Shown here: positions 16,144-24,159 of the stretch, in pieces | Layout: the number at the start of each line of letters is the position of its first letter | Position numbering within the stretch: the first letter of the stretch is position 1 | NCBI GenBank assembly: GCA_944389065.1 | Contig: CALXKZ010000086.1 | Span: forward strand, 1-48,335 | DNA from: an uncultured Spirochaetaceae bacterium | GTDB lineage: Bacteria; Spirochaetota; Spirochaetia; Sphaerochaetales; Sphaerochaetaceae | Length of the DNA stretch: 48,335 bases | Reading direction: 5' to 3' | The notes under the pieces: generated by a model | Database searches by the model: none | Told to the model about the DNA's origin: nothing | The model's input: only the letters and a program-made list of their open reading frames with translations | Translations under genes and position numbers: made by a program

Positions 16144-16899
16144 TTACTCAGAATCCGTTTCAGCGGATTTATAGATTATTCCGTTCCCATTGCTCTTTAA
16201 GCGCTGGGTCCACATTATATAGCCCTTGCTTCCAGGTGATGTAACCTGAGAATGCAGGAGGCCTCCAGGAATGCACATAGTATCAAGATGTGATACACGG
16301 CACGCATCATCCCCATACTCACTGAACCCATACCCCTTAGCAGAAGAAAACCTGTAATGATATATTTCTGGCTCATCATGCAAATGAGGAGGGAAACAAG
16401 CCCATGATCCAGGGAAGTTTATTATTTCGCCGCAGAACAAACAGCTTTCTGGATGGGAATTCCAGTCATAGAAAACCCGTTTGACTCTCATGGTCTTTCC
16501 ATCATACGGTTCCCGGTCAACGACATCGGAGAAAAGCAGTTCTCCTGGTTTTATGAACAATGGCTCAAAAGAAACAGGATTCTCCGTGCAGGCATAATTC
16601 AGCTCTGCTTCATCGGAAAGACATTTGATAGATACTTTTGTCCCTTTGGGAACATCCAGGACAAATGGATCAGAAACAAAGCAATCATCACGCTCAGCAA
16701 TGCATGAAGAATCATCCCAGCAGAATTCTACTTTACCCTTAACAAGGCAAAACAGATATTCCTGATCAGTGATCAGCGAATTCTTCATATTTGTTGTCAG
16801 ATATATAATTCCGAATTCAGTACCTTTACTATCTTTTTCATCTTTCGGAACGCAAACATTAACCCCCACATTGTGGGCTCCTTTATATAAACCTCCCAT
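16144..16899 (-). CDS. IolB-like 5-deoxy-glucuronate isomerase family protein
   Basis: A 251-residue bicupin of the IolB/KduI family. The metal site motif FPPHLHDEPEIYHYRF (about residues 167-182) is clear, followed by a tail with CIPGGLLHSQVTSPGSKGYIMWTQRL, as in IolB. IolB converts 5-deoxy-glucuronate to 2-deoxy-5-keto-gluconate in inositol breakdown. None of the other inositol genes (iolC, iolD, iolG) lies here, and the family motif is shortened relative to classic IolB. A related isomerization of another uronate-like compound is therefore possible. It lies 6 bases after the regulator gene. Confidence 0.78.
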   Translation of the reverse strand: MGGLYKGAHNVGVNVCVPKDEKDSKGTEFGIIYLTTNMKNSLITDQEYLFCLVKGKVEFCWDDSSCIAERDDCFVSDPFVLDVPKGTKVSIKCLSDEAELNYACTENPVSFEPLFIKPGELLFSDVVDREPYDGKTMRVKRVFYDWNSHPESCLFCGEIINFPGSWACFPPHLHDEPEIYHYRFSSAKGYGFSEYGDDACRVSHLDTMCIPGGLLHSQVTSPGSKGYIMWTQRLKSNGNGIIYKSAETDSE

Positions 16900-16905
16900 A
16901 TTTCC

Positions 16906-17601
16906 TCACTTGAAGTATTCCGGATACTTCTCCTTGATTGCTGACATATCATCAGAAATAAGATCAATTGAGATATGATGGCTGAGAACAGCTTTCATTC
17001 CCTCAACATCACCTGAGGTATAACTTGCAACAAGCTTATTATGCTCTGACACGATTCTGCCAAGATCCCTATCCTTATAGATAAGCATCCTCAGCCGGTT
17101 GAAGTTCACCATCTGCTCCTGGATTATCCTATAAGAACCAAGTCTGCCTGTTGCAAGAAATAAAAGCTCATGTATCTCATTATCGATCTCAAACATTGTC
17201 CAATAATCTCTGTTAGCTACTGCACTATCCTGCAGATCAAGACACATCCTCAACCTGGACGTAATTCTCACATCAGGCTTTAATGCAGCTAACGTCTGAA
17301 GGTTATCCATCTCCAAAGCACTGCGTAAGAAGCAGACGGATTTGATCAGTTCTTCATCAAAAAACCTAACCATAGTGCCTTTCTGAGGCATTATCTCAAG
17401 AAGATTCTTATAAGAAAGAATCAGAAAAGCTCCATGAACCGGAGATCTGCTGCATCCGATTTCCTTACAGATCTCAAGCTCGCTTATCATTTCTCCTGGT
17501 TTAAGATTCATTTTCACTATATTGTATTCAATAAGTGAAAGAACATAATCATTTCCTCTCTCTCGTGTACTCCGAAGATATGGGATATCCTTCTCAAACA
17601 T
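16906..17601 (-). CDS. GntR-family regulator, FCD subfamily
   Basis: A 231-residue regulator with an N-terminal winged helix (LKPGEMISELEICKEIGCSR then PQKGTMVRFF) and an all-helical ligand-binding FCD domain with EIDNEIHELLF, FNRLRML and a C-terminal SEHNKLVASYTSGD...HHIS pattern containing metal-ligand histidines. The recognition helix has SRSPVHGAF instead of the common SRTPVREAL. The start at 17601 has AAGGAG six bases upstream; a longer frame to 17655 is rejected. It lies within the operon between the transporter and enzyme genes and most likely controls it, through the palindrome found at the dctP promoter. Confidence 0.88.
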   Translation of the reverse strand: MFEKDIPYLRSTRERGNDYVLSLIEYNIVKMNLKPGEMISELEICKEIGCSRSPVHGAFLILSYKNLLEIMPQKGTMVRFFDEELIKSVCFLRSALEMDNLQTLAALKPDVRITSRLRMCLDLQDSAVANRDYWTMFEIDNEIHELLFLATGRLGSYRIIQEQMVNFNRLRMLIYKDRDLGRIVSEHNKLVASYTSGDVEGMKAVLSHHISIDLISDDMSAIKEKYPEYFK

Positions 17602-17612
17602 TAATGCTCCTT

Positions 17613-18902
17613 TTATATCAATAACGAAGGCAACCAAGTACCCACCGCAGGACATACTGATAATAATATCAGCATTCCAAACAAAGGAACATAGAAAGGA
17701 ACCATTGCTTTAACCATACGCTTGAAACTTATACCAGCGATATCTGCAGAAACAAACAGCGTTACTCCAAATGGAGGGGTGTTAAGACCAATCATAAGGT
17801 TAAGAACCATTACGAGTCCGAAGTACAATGGATCAATGCCAAGGGCAGTGCTTGCCTGCAGCAGAACAGGTCCAAACACCATGATTGCGGCAATTGACTC
17901 CATAAAGCATCCGACAATAAGCAGGAATATATTCACAACAAACATGAATACGACAGGACTATCAGTAAATGTCATAAGATACTCAGAAATAACGTTATTG
18001 ACACCACTTCTTGCAAGCACCCAGCCATAGAAAGCTGCAGCTGCTGTTATAAATCCGATCGATGCTGTATCGTGCGCAGTCTCTTTCAGTACTTCGAAAA
18101 ATCTCTGCAAAGGAAGATCACGATATACCAATGTTGATATGATCAAGGCATAAACTGTTGCAACAACTGCAGCTTCTGTTGCGGTGAAGAATCCAGCCCA
18201 TATTCCGACAAGCAGGATAACTGGAGTCAGGAGTGCAATAAATGCCCGCTTGAATGCTTCCCAGAACTGTTTGAATGTGGGGAAAGGCATACGTGGATAA
18301 TTCTTCTTTCTCGCATATACAATTACCATGGCCATCATGGCAAGTGTCATAAGGATTCCTGGCAATACACCACCCATGAACAGGGAACCGACAGAAACAC
18401 CACTTATCGTTGAGTACATAACCATCGGGACAGATGGAGGGAAAATCGGTCCGATTGTACTAGATGCAGCAGTTGCAGCAGCTGAGAAATCAGGATCATA
18501 GCCAGCATCAGTCATTGCTTTTATCTCTATCTGCCCTAATCCAGCAGCATCTGATACAGCTGTTCCGGACATTCCTGCAAAAAGAAGGGAAGCGAAGATA
18601 TTCGTATGGCCAAGTCCTCCAGGAAGCCATCCTACGACAACATTTGCAAAATCAAAAATCCTTTTGGTGATACTTGATCCGTTCATTATCTTTGCTGCCA
18701 GAATAAACAGAGGAATAGAAAGCAGAAGGAAGTTCTGCAGACTACTCGTCAGCTTCAAAGGCATTGCAAAAAGCATGAACCATGAATTTATGTCACCCAT
18801 ATTTATGATGTATCCAATACATCCGACAACACACAGACAGATTCCTACAGGAATTCCTAATGCTAATAAGATTATGAGGCCTACTGTAAGAACAAATGTC
18901 AT
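17613..18902 (-). CDS. dctM: TRAP transporter large membrane subunit
   Basis: The 429-residue DctM subunit with about twelve membrane helices. Family blocks include LTSSLQNFLLLSIPLFILAA, GGLGHTNIFASLLFAGMSGTAVSDAAGLG, IGPIFPPSVPMVMYS and GLNTPPFGVTLFVS. It moves the substrate across the inner membrane using an ion gradient, receiving it from the DctP-type binding protein. It overlaps the small subunit gene by 4 bases. Confidence 0.95.
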   Translation of the reverse strand: MTFVLTVGLIILLALGIPVGICLCVVGCIGYIINMGDINSWFMLFAMPLKLTSSLQNFLLLSIPLFILAAKIMNGSSITKRIFDFANVVVGWLPGGLGHTNIFASLLFAGMSGTAVSDAAGLGQIEIKAMTDAGYDPDFSAAATAASSTIGPIFPPSVPMVMYSTISGVSVGSLFMGGVLPGILMTLAMMAMVIVYARKKNYPRMPFPTFKQFWEAFKRAFIALLTPVILLVGIWAGFFTATEAAVVATVYALIISTLVYRDLPLQRFFEVLKETAHDTASIGFITAAAAFYGWVLARSGVNNVISEYLMTFTDSPVVFMFVVNIFLLIVGCFMESIAAIMVFGPVLLQASTALGIDPLYFGLVMVLNLMIGLNTPPFGVTLFVSADIAGISFKRMVKAMVPFYVPLFGMLILLSVCPAVGTWLPSLLI

Positions 18903-19381
18903 TTCTTTATCTCCTTTTTAGGTGCATCGAAGAATCTTTTCCTGGTACGTACCACAGAACAATAAAGCATCAGAAGAGATCCAATGAACATAACAAGGTA
19001 AATATATCCATACGTCATGAACTCAACAGTAGGTATTTCAACACCCCATTCTGAAATAGTTCTATTGTAGCAACCATATGCCAATGTTATTTCAAAGAAG
19101 TAAATGAAAATATCGCATATGATATCAACAAACTTCGCAGCTTTTGTTTTATCTATTGATTCCTTAATGAATTCGATACTCATCAGAGAATCATCAAGCA
19201 GACATAAAGGAGTACCAAGGAAGACAACGGCGATGAATGCGGCTCTTCCTACTTCTACAGACCATGTCGCGGGTATATGGAATACCAATCTTGCCAGAAT
19301 CTGGAAAAAAACGGAAAACGCAAGTATCACAATGAATATTGAGTTCACGAATTCCACAATCTTTACGATTTTCTTTGTCAT
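18899..19381 (-). CDS. dctQ: TRAP transporter small membrane subunit
   Basis: A 160-residue protein with four hydrophobic segments. It carries the DctQ-type stretch ARLVFHIPATWSVEVGRAAFIAVVFLGTPLCLLDDSLMSIEF, in which a tryptophan, a glutamate and a conserved glycine/proline region mark the family. It partners the large subunit and overlaps it by 4 bases. A 108-base gap with a hairpin separates it from dctP. Confidence 0.9.
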   Translation of the reverse strand: MTKKIVKIVEFVNSIFIVILAFSVFFQILARLVFHIPATWSVEVGRAAFIAVVFLGTPLCLLDDSLMSIEFIKESIDKTKAAKFVDIICDIFIYFFEITLAYGCYNRTISEWGVEIPTVEFMTYGYIYLVMFIGSLLMLYCSVVRTRKRFFDAPKKEIKK

Positions 19382-19425
19382 AATCCAACCTCTATCGGGG
19401 CAATGCCGACATATTATCTTTCAGT

Positions 19426-19459
19426 GCCCCCTGGATTTGTCTAATCCCATCCAAGGGGC
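19426..19459 (-). other. Stable hairpin between dctP and dctQ
   Basis: Arms of 11 bases (19426-19436 and 19449-19459), with one G-U pair, enclose a 12-base loop. No T tract follows, so it is more likely an mRNA-stability or partial attenuation element than a full terminator. Such elements let a binding protein be made in excess over its permease. Confidence 0.6.
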
Positions 19460-19489
19460 CACCAAATCGGTCTCGTTATTCACCGATAA

Positions 19490-20476
19490 TTACAAACTGA
19501 GGATCTTATCCATTAATCCTGGCTGCCAATTCTCCTCATTGAATTCAGCAATCACAGGTGCTGCAATCTCTCTGAATTCTTCATTGGCAGGCTCTACAAT
19601 CTCCATTCCTGCTTCTTTGAGAAGATCGATGTAAACAGCATCTGGATCCGGATACTCTGCAGTTACGGAAGCAGCTGCATCGTCCCATGCCTTCTGAACC
19701 ATAGCCTGATCTTCTTCAGAAAGAGAATTGAACCAAATCTCTGAAGTAACATATCTAGCAAGAGTGTGGATATGCGCAGTGAGCATGAGATGACTCTGAG
19801 CTTCATAATATTTGTATGAATAGATAGTCTCAGGCGGGTTCTCTTCAGCATCAACTGTACCTGTCTTCATTGCCATATAAAGCTCAGCGAAATCAACGAT
19901 TGTCGGGCTAGCGCCGAAAGCTTCAAATGTTGCGATTCTATCAGGAATCGAAGGAAGACGGAATTTCAAGCCCTGAAGATCAGAAGGATGGATAATCGGC
20001 TTATTGGCTGTAACCATTCTTGCGCCTCTATAGAACCAAGTTGATGTGATAATTCCGGACTTCTCCTGAGCTCCCTGGAAGATTTCGTCGCCAAGCTCAT
20101 CAAGAACCTTCAGGTAATGCTCTTTATCACGGAAAAGATAGCTTGCTTCCAGAATTGAATATTCAGGTGCATAGTAAGTAAGATCTTCCATTCCGACAGC
20201 ACCCATCTCAATTGTTCCAGCTCTAAGCCCTTCACAAACCTCTCTTACACTGCCGAGAGCACCACTTGGATGGATAACAACATTAAATCTTCCATCTGAT
20301 GCTGTCTCCAGGTTATTCTTGAATTCTGTCATAACCTGATGAACTGGTCCCTCTGGTGCAAAAGTAGATGCAACATTCACTGTGTAATTCTTGGCTGAAC
20401 CATCAGAACTACCTTGAGCAAATACAAAAGCAGTACATGCCAACACCAAAACAAAGCTTATGAATAACTTCTTCAT
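19490..20476 (-). CDS. dctP: TRAP transporter substrate-binding protein
   Basis: A 328-residue DctP-type periplasmic binding protein. The N-terminus has an export signal (MKKLFISFVLVLAC, then TAFVFAQGSSDGS); VFA-Q is a good signal peptidase I site, while VLAC could be a short lipobox. The body has FAPEGPVHQVMTEFKNNLE, the family arginine region in LQGLKFRLPS and the segment DAEENPPETIYSYKYYEAQ, typical for sugar-acid or carboxylate binders. The substrate is unknown. A canonical promoter with an embedded palindrome and a strong GGAGGAG ribosome site precede it; it is the first gene of the operon. Confidence 0.93.
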   Translation of the reverse strand: MKKLFISFVLVLACTAFVFAQGSSDGSAKNYTVNVASTFAPEGPVHQVMTEFKNNLETASDGRFNVVIHPSGALGSVREVCEGLRAGTIEMGAVGMEDLTYYAPEYSILEASYLFRDKEHYLKVLDELGDEIFQGAQEKSGIITSTWFYRGARMVTANKPIIHPSDLQGLKFRLPSIPDRIATFEAFGASPTIVDFAELYMAMKTGTVDAEENPPETIYSYKYYEAQSHLMLTAHIHTLARYVTSEIWFNSLSEEDQAMVQKAWDDAAASVTAEYPDPDAVYIDLLKEAGMEIVEPANEEFREIAAPVIAEFNEENWQPGLMDKILSL

Positions 20477-20500
20477 AATGCTCCTCCTTTTGTTTGTTAC

Positions 20501-20528
20501 ATTCTAGCATACAAGTATACTAATGCAA
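20501..20528 (-). promoter_or_regulatory. Promoter of the TRAP/catabolic operon
   Basis: TTGCAT (20523-20528), a 16-base spacer and TAGAAT (20501-20506) preceded by TGC. The spacer is filled by a palindrome. Confidence 0.65.
20505..20522. promoter_or_regulatory. Candidate GntR operator
   Basis: TAGCATACA-AGTATACTA is an 18-base inverted repeat with one mismatched pair and a free centre. It sits between the -35 and -10 elements, where repressor binding would block RNA polymerase. The GTATAC-like half-sites fit known FCD-GntR operators; binding by the regulator at 16906-17601 is inference. Confidence 0.5.
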
Positions 20529-20801
20529 GGAAAATTCTGCATAGCATTACCATCGGCAACCGGGTATATCCACAAAATCCATATCAAGAAAAGGCATAGT
20601 AAAATCGCAGATAAGCTGAAACAGTAAATAGAATGAAAGATTGCAAGAAAGAAGAGAACCTGATTATACTCAAAAAACTTCAGGAAGAATCCTTACTGCT
20701 TATCTATAAAGTAAGATGCTTTTGCTCTAGAGTCTTGGGCTGTAGAACATTCAATAATCAGTTGCTGATGTACTCAAGAGTCAAGCAGCAAATTCTCAGC
20801 A

Positions 20802-20827
20802 AAATCCGGGCAAGTTGCCCTGCCCGG
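20802..20827 (-). terminator. Intrinsic terminator of nrdD
   Basis: On the minus strand CCGGGCA and TGCCCGG form a seven-pair stem, followed directly by A and four T residues. It lies 25 bases past the nrdD stop codon. Confidence 0.7.
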
Positions 20828-20852
20828 AAAGAATTGGAGTTATTATATCGGA

Positions 20853-23228
20853 TCAGACAGCGCTTTCAGCGAATGCCCTGATCTGAGACGCATTTGATAC
20901 GACGGTTGCCACGCCATCTGTAAAGGACACAAGGGTCGGAGCCTGTACGATTCCATACTTCTTGCAGAGATCCATGTTCTCCTCAGCATCAACTACCCTG
21001 TACTTCATCCCGGCTTTATCGAGAACAGCTTTTGCAATGCGGCAGTTCGGACATGTCTTTGTCACGAAAAGAAGCATCTCGTCCCCGCTCTGCTCGGAAG
21101 CGAATACGCTCTCCTCTGCCGTCTTTGCCTTTACCACACCATGATGAGTCAGCCTGGAATTAGGAATATCATAGGTCTTTCTCTCCTTGAATTCCTCAGC
21201 CTTCCCGACATTCCAGTTCTGGACCGGGCGATAGTATCCTGTGATTCTCGAATATACCTCTGTTGCCTTGCCACAATGGGGGCATCTGTATACTTCGCCT
21301 GCTATATAGCCATGCTCAGAACACACTGAGTATGTCGGGCTGAGCGTATAGTAAGGAAGCTCATAGTTCTCTGCGATCTTCCTGACAAGAACCATTGCGC
21401 TCTTCCAGTCAGGCATCTTCTCACCGAGGAAGGCATGGAACACGGTTCCTGATGTATAGAGCGTCTGCAGCCTGTCCTGGACATCGAGAGCCTGGAAGAT
21501 ATCATCGGTGTATCCTACAGGAAGATGAGAGGAGTTCGTATAGTACGGAGCATTCTCATCGGAGGATGCTGTGATGATGTCAGGGAACTGCTCAACATCA
21601 TGCTTTGCAAGCCTGTAGGATGTGGACTCAGCAGGAGTCGCCTCAAGGTTATACAGATCACCATACTGTTCCTGATAATCCGAAAGCCTCTCCCTCATGT
21701 GGTTGAGAACCTCTACTGCAAAGTCCTGAGCCCTCTTGTCCCCGAGATCGACGCCAAGCCAGGAAGCATTGAGACATGCCTCATTCATACCGACAAGACC
21801 GATTGTCGAGAAGTGGTTCTCGAATGTTCCGAGATATCTCTTGGTATATGGATAGAGACCTTCCTCGAGAAGCTTCGTGATGACAGTCCTCTTCACCTTG
21901 AGAGAGCGGGCAGAGATATCCATTATCCTGTCAAGTCTCTTATAGAAATCAGCCTTGTCCTTGGCCTGATAGGCAATACGAGGAAGATTCACTGTGACAA
22001 CACCGACAGAACCAGTGCTCTCTCCTGAACCGAAGAAACCACCGGACTTCTTCCTCAGCTCCCTCAGATCAAGGCGGAGACGGCAGCACATCGATCTTAC
22101 ATCATTAGGAGACATATCGGAGTTGATATAATTGGAGAAGTACGGAGTACCATACTTAGCTGTCATCTCGAAAAGAAGCTTGTTGTTCTCAGTCTCAGAC
22201 CAGTCGAAGTTCTTCGTGATCGAATATGTCGGGATAGGATACTGGAATCCCCTGCCCTCGGCATCTCCTTCGATCATTATCTCGATGAATGCCTTGTTGA
22301 CCATATCCATCTCTTTCTGGCACTCACCATATGTGAAATCCTGATCCTTGCCACCTACGATTGCAGGAACATTCTTCAGATCCTCAGGGCATACCCAATC
22401 AAGTGTTATATTCGAGAACGGAGCCTGGGTTCCCCATCTGGAAGGAGTATTCACACCATAGATGAATGACTCAATGCACTTCTTGACCTCATTATATGTG
22501 AGGTGATCCTTCTTCACGAATGGAGCAAGGTATGTATCGAATGATGAGAATGCCTGAGCACCGGCCCACTCATTCTGGAGTATTCCAAGGAAGTTGACCA
22601 TCTGGTTGCAGAGCGTCGCAAGATGTGATGCTGGACTTGATGTGATCTTGCCAGGAATTCCGCCAAGTCCTTCCTGGATAAGCTGCTTGAGCGACCAGCC
22701 TGCGCAGTATCCGGTAAGCATCGAAAGATCATGGATATGGATATCGCAAGAGCGATGCGCATTCGCAATCTCCTCATCATAGATCTCGGAAAGCCAGTAG
22801 TTTGCTGTGATTGCACCGCTGTTGGAGAGAATAAGACCACCGACTGAGTATGTTACGGTGCTGTTCTCCTTCACTCTCCAGTCATTGAGCTTGAGATAGT
22901 TATCCACAACACCCTTGTAGTCAAGAATGGTGGACTTCATATTCCTCATCTTCTCGCGCTGCTTGCGGTAGAGAATATAGCTCTTCGCGACATCACCATA
23001 GCCTGCTTCACCAAGTACTTCCTCTACAGAGTCCTGGATATCCTCAACAGCAATCTTTCCATCCTTGACCTTCGAAGAGAATGCTGCTGTGACCTTCAGG
23101 GAGATGAAATCGATTACGTTATCATCATAAGGTTTCTCAATCGAATCGAATGCCTTCTTTATCGCTGCTGAGATCTTCGATATATCGAAGCTGACAACCT
23201 GACCATCGCGTTTTACTACCTGATACAT
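20853..23228 (-). CDS. nrdD: Anaerobic (class III) ribonucleotide reductase with fused thioredoxin-like domain
   Basis: Reduces ribonucleoside triphosphates to deoxynucleotides in the absence of oxygen using a glycyl radical. Length is 791 residues. Residues 1-95 form the ATP-cone regulatory domain (VVKRDGQVVSFDISKI). The 10-stranded barrel has the thiyl cysteine region HLATLCNQMVNF. The C-terminal zinc site (CSEHGY, RCPHCGK) precedes the radical motif SRITGYYRPVQNWN. After that, about 100 extra residues form a thioredoxin/glutaredoxin-like domain with a CPNC active site and a cis-proline in QAPTLVSF. This probably supplies electrons in place of formate. The ATG has a GGAGGAG site. Confidence 0.94.
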   Translation of the reverse strand: MYQVVKRDGQVVSFDISKISAAIKKAFDSIEKPYDDNVIDFISLKVTAAFSSKVKDGKIAVEDIQDSVEEVLGEAGYGDVAKSYILYRKQREKMRNMKSTILDYKGVVDNYLKLNDWRVKENSTVTYSVGGLILSNSGAITANYWLSEIYDEEIANAHRSCDIHIHDLSMLTGYCAGWSLKQLIQEGLGGIPGKITSSPASHLATLCNQMVNFLGILQNEWAGAQAFSSFDTYLAPFVKKDHLTYNEVKKCIESFIYGVNTPSRWGTQAPFSNITLDWVCPEDLKNVPAIVGGKDQDFTYGECQKEMDMVNKAFIEIMIEGDAEGRGFQYPIPTYSITKNFDWSETENNKLLFEMTAKYGTPYFSNYINSDMSPNDVRSMCCRLRLDLRELRKKSGGFFGSGESTGSVGVVTVNLPRIAYQAKDKADFYKRLDRIMDISARSLKVKRTVITKLLEEGLYPYTKRYLGTFENHFSTIGLVGMNEACLNASWLGVDLGDKRAQDFAVEVLNHMRERLSDYQEQYGDLYNLEATPAESTSYRLAKHDVEQFPDIITASSDENAPYYTNSSHLPVGYTDDIFQALDVQDRLQTLYTSGTVFHAFLGEKMPDWKSAMVLVRKIAENYELPYYTLSPTYSVCSEHGYIAGEVYRCPHCGKATEVYSRITGYYRPVQNWNVGKAEEFKERKTYDIPNSRLTHHGVVKAKTAEESVFASEQSGDEMLLFVTKTCPNCRIAKAVLDKAGMKYRVVDAEENMDLCKKYGIVQAPTLVSFTDGVATVVSNASQIRAFAESAV

Positions 23229-23260
23229 TTATACTCCTCCCGCATCCTGCGGTAGAGGAC

Positions 23261-23289
23261 ACTATAGCACGGCAGAATAGAGTATGCAA
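23261..23289 (-). promoter_or_regulatory. Promoter of nrdD
   Basis: TTGCAT (23284-23289), a 17-base spacer and TATAGT (23261-23266) with TGC as extended -10. Confidence 0.6.
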
Positions 23290-23297
23290 TAGCATAA

Positions 23298-23344
23298 CCA
23301 CAATAGAAAGTGCTATTAAAGTTATACTACACTATATGTAGCGT
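23298..23344. promoter_or_regulatory. Tandem NrdR boxes
   Basis: Two 16-base sites, 23298-23313 and 23329-23344, match the known NrdR consensus (ACACWATATATWGTGT-like) at about 13 and 14 positions. They are spaced 31 bases start to start, the three-turn spacing typical of NrdR boxes. They lie just upstream of the nrdD -35, so NrdR control in response to dATP is expected. Confidence 0.65.
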
Positions 23345-23347
23345 ATA

Positions 23348-24037
23348 TCACCTATCTCGGATAAATACATTTTCTATATAGGTTCTTAGTATTGCACTAT
23401 AGGCTTCAAGCTCTTCTGCAGATGGTGCGGAAAATATTGGATTAATGATATCTCCAGCATCTGAATAGCTTTGCAGATAATAATTCTTGCAGTTTCTTGC
23501 CATATACGCTATTTTCCTGAAAGATTCTTCATCATGCAGCTCATGCATGACCGTAGTACGGAACTCATAAGGGACTCTATCCTCCGCAAGGTACTCGATA
23601 GAACGCTCAATCAGAGAAGGATCGAAGTTTGAGATCCCCGCAGTCTCAGGGTATTTATCAAGCGAGTTCTTTATATCCATCGCAATATAATCCACCCCGC
23701 TCTCAACAGCCACAGCCATCACATCCGGCCTGTAGCCATTGGTATCGAGCTTCACGCTGTATCCTATATCCTTGATGCGTTTTATATAGTCCAGAAGATC
23801 AGAGGCAAGAGTTGGCTCCCCACCTGTGATAACTACCCCATCCAGAAGACCTTTCCTCTTTCTCAGATATGAGAATATATCATCCTCAGGTATGACTTCC
23901 TCGGTATCAGGATGAAGAACAAGAGCGGCATTCTGGCAGAATGGACAGCGGAAATTGCAGGCACCGGTAAAGAGTATCGCAGCAACCTTTCCTGGATAAT
24001 CGACAAGCGTCATCTTCTGAAGACCATGAATAAGCAT
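23348..24037 (-). CDS. nrdG: Radical-SAM activating protein of anaerobic ribonucleotide reductase
   Basis: A 229-residue radical-SAM enzyme that installs the glycyl radical on NrdD. The iron-sulfur motif is CNFRCPFC near residue 33. It is preceded by LVDYPGKVAAILFTGA and followed by VVITGGEPTL and LDTNGY, the features of the NrdG2/pyruvate-formate-lyase-activase-like group. The start is placed at 24037 because a TATAAT lies exactly six bases before that ATG; a frame extending to 24058 would run through the -10. No Shine-Dalgarno site is present, so the mRNA may be leaderless. It is upstream of nrdD, which has its own promoter in the 119-base gap. Confidence 0.9.
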   Translation of the reverse strand: MLIHGLQKMTLVDYPGKVAAILFTGACNFRCPFCQNAALVLHPDTEEVIPEDDIFSYLRKRKGLLDGVVITGGEPTLASDLLDYIKRIKDIGYSVKLDTNGYRPDVMAVAVESGVDYIAMDIKNSLDKYPETAGISNFDPSLIERSIEYLAEDRVPYEFRTTVMHELHDEESFRKIAYMARNCKNYYLQSYSDAGDIINPIFSAPSAEELEAYSAILRTYIENVFIRDR

Positions 24038-24043
24038 ACAGCG

Positions 24044-24049
24044 ATTATA
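24044..24049 (-). promoter_or_regulatory. -10 element six bases before the nrdG ATG
   Basis: A perfect TATAAT is separated from the ATG by six bases, so the predicted start site falls on the start codon. Confidence 0.55.
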
Positions 24050-24097
24050 TGCAATCACAGGAATAACTGAAAGAGAGCCAGCAAATCAGAGCTCAAT

Positions 24098-24139
24098 GAA
24101 AATGGTGCTGCTTACCATGCAATAGGATCACAGCACCAT
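24098..24139 (-). terminator. Intrinsic terminator of valS
   Basis: On the minus strand ATGGTGCTG pairs with CAGCACCAT (9 pairs, 20-base loop), followed by a run of T residues. Confidence 0.65.
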
Positions 24140-24159
24140 CTTCAGATTATCTATAGATA

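Larger units (their letters stand above)
20477..20852. other. Intergenic region between dctP and nrdD
   Basis: It contains the dctP promoter and palindrome (20501-20528) and the nrdD terminator (20802-20827). An 82-codon plus-strand frame at 20633 has no ribosome site and no recognizable domain and is not taken as a gene. Nothing else was seen. Confidence 0.6.

Noticed and set aside
20633..20881. An 82-codon plus-strand reading frame between dctP and nrdD
   Set aside because: No ribosome site, no recognizable domain; it overlaps the end of nrdD and includes the nrdD terminator.
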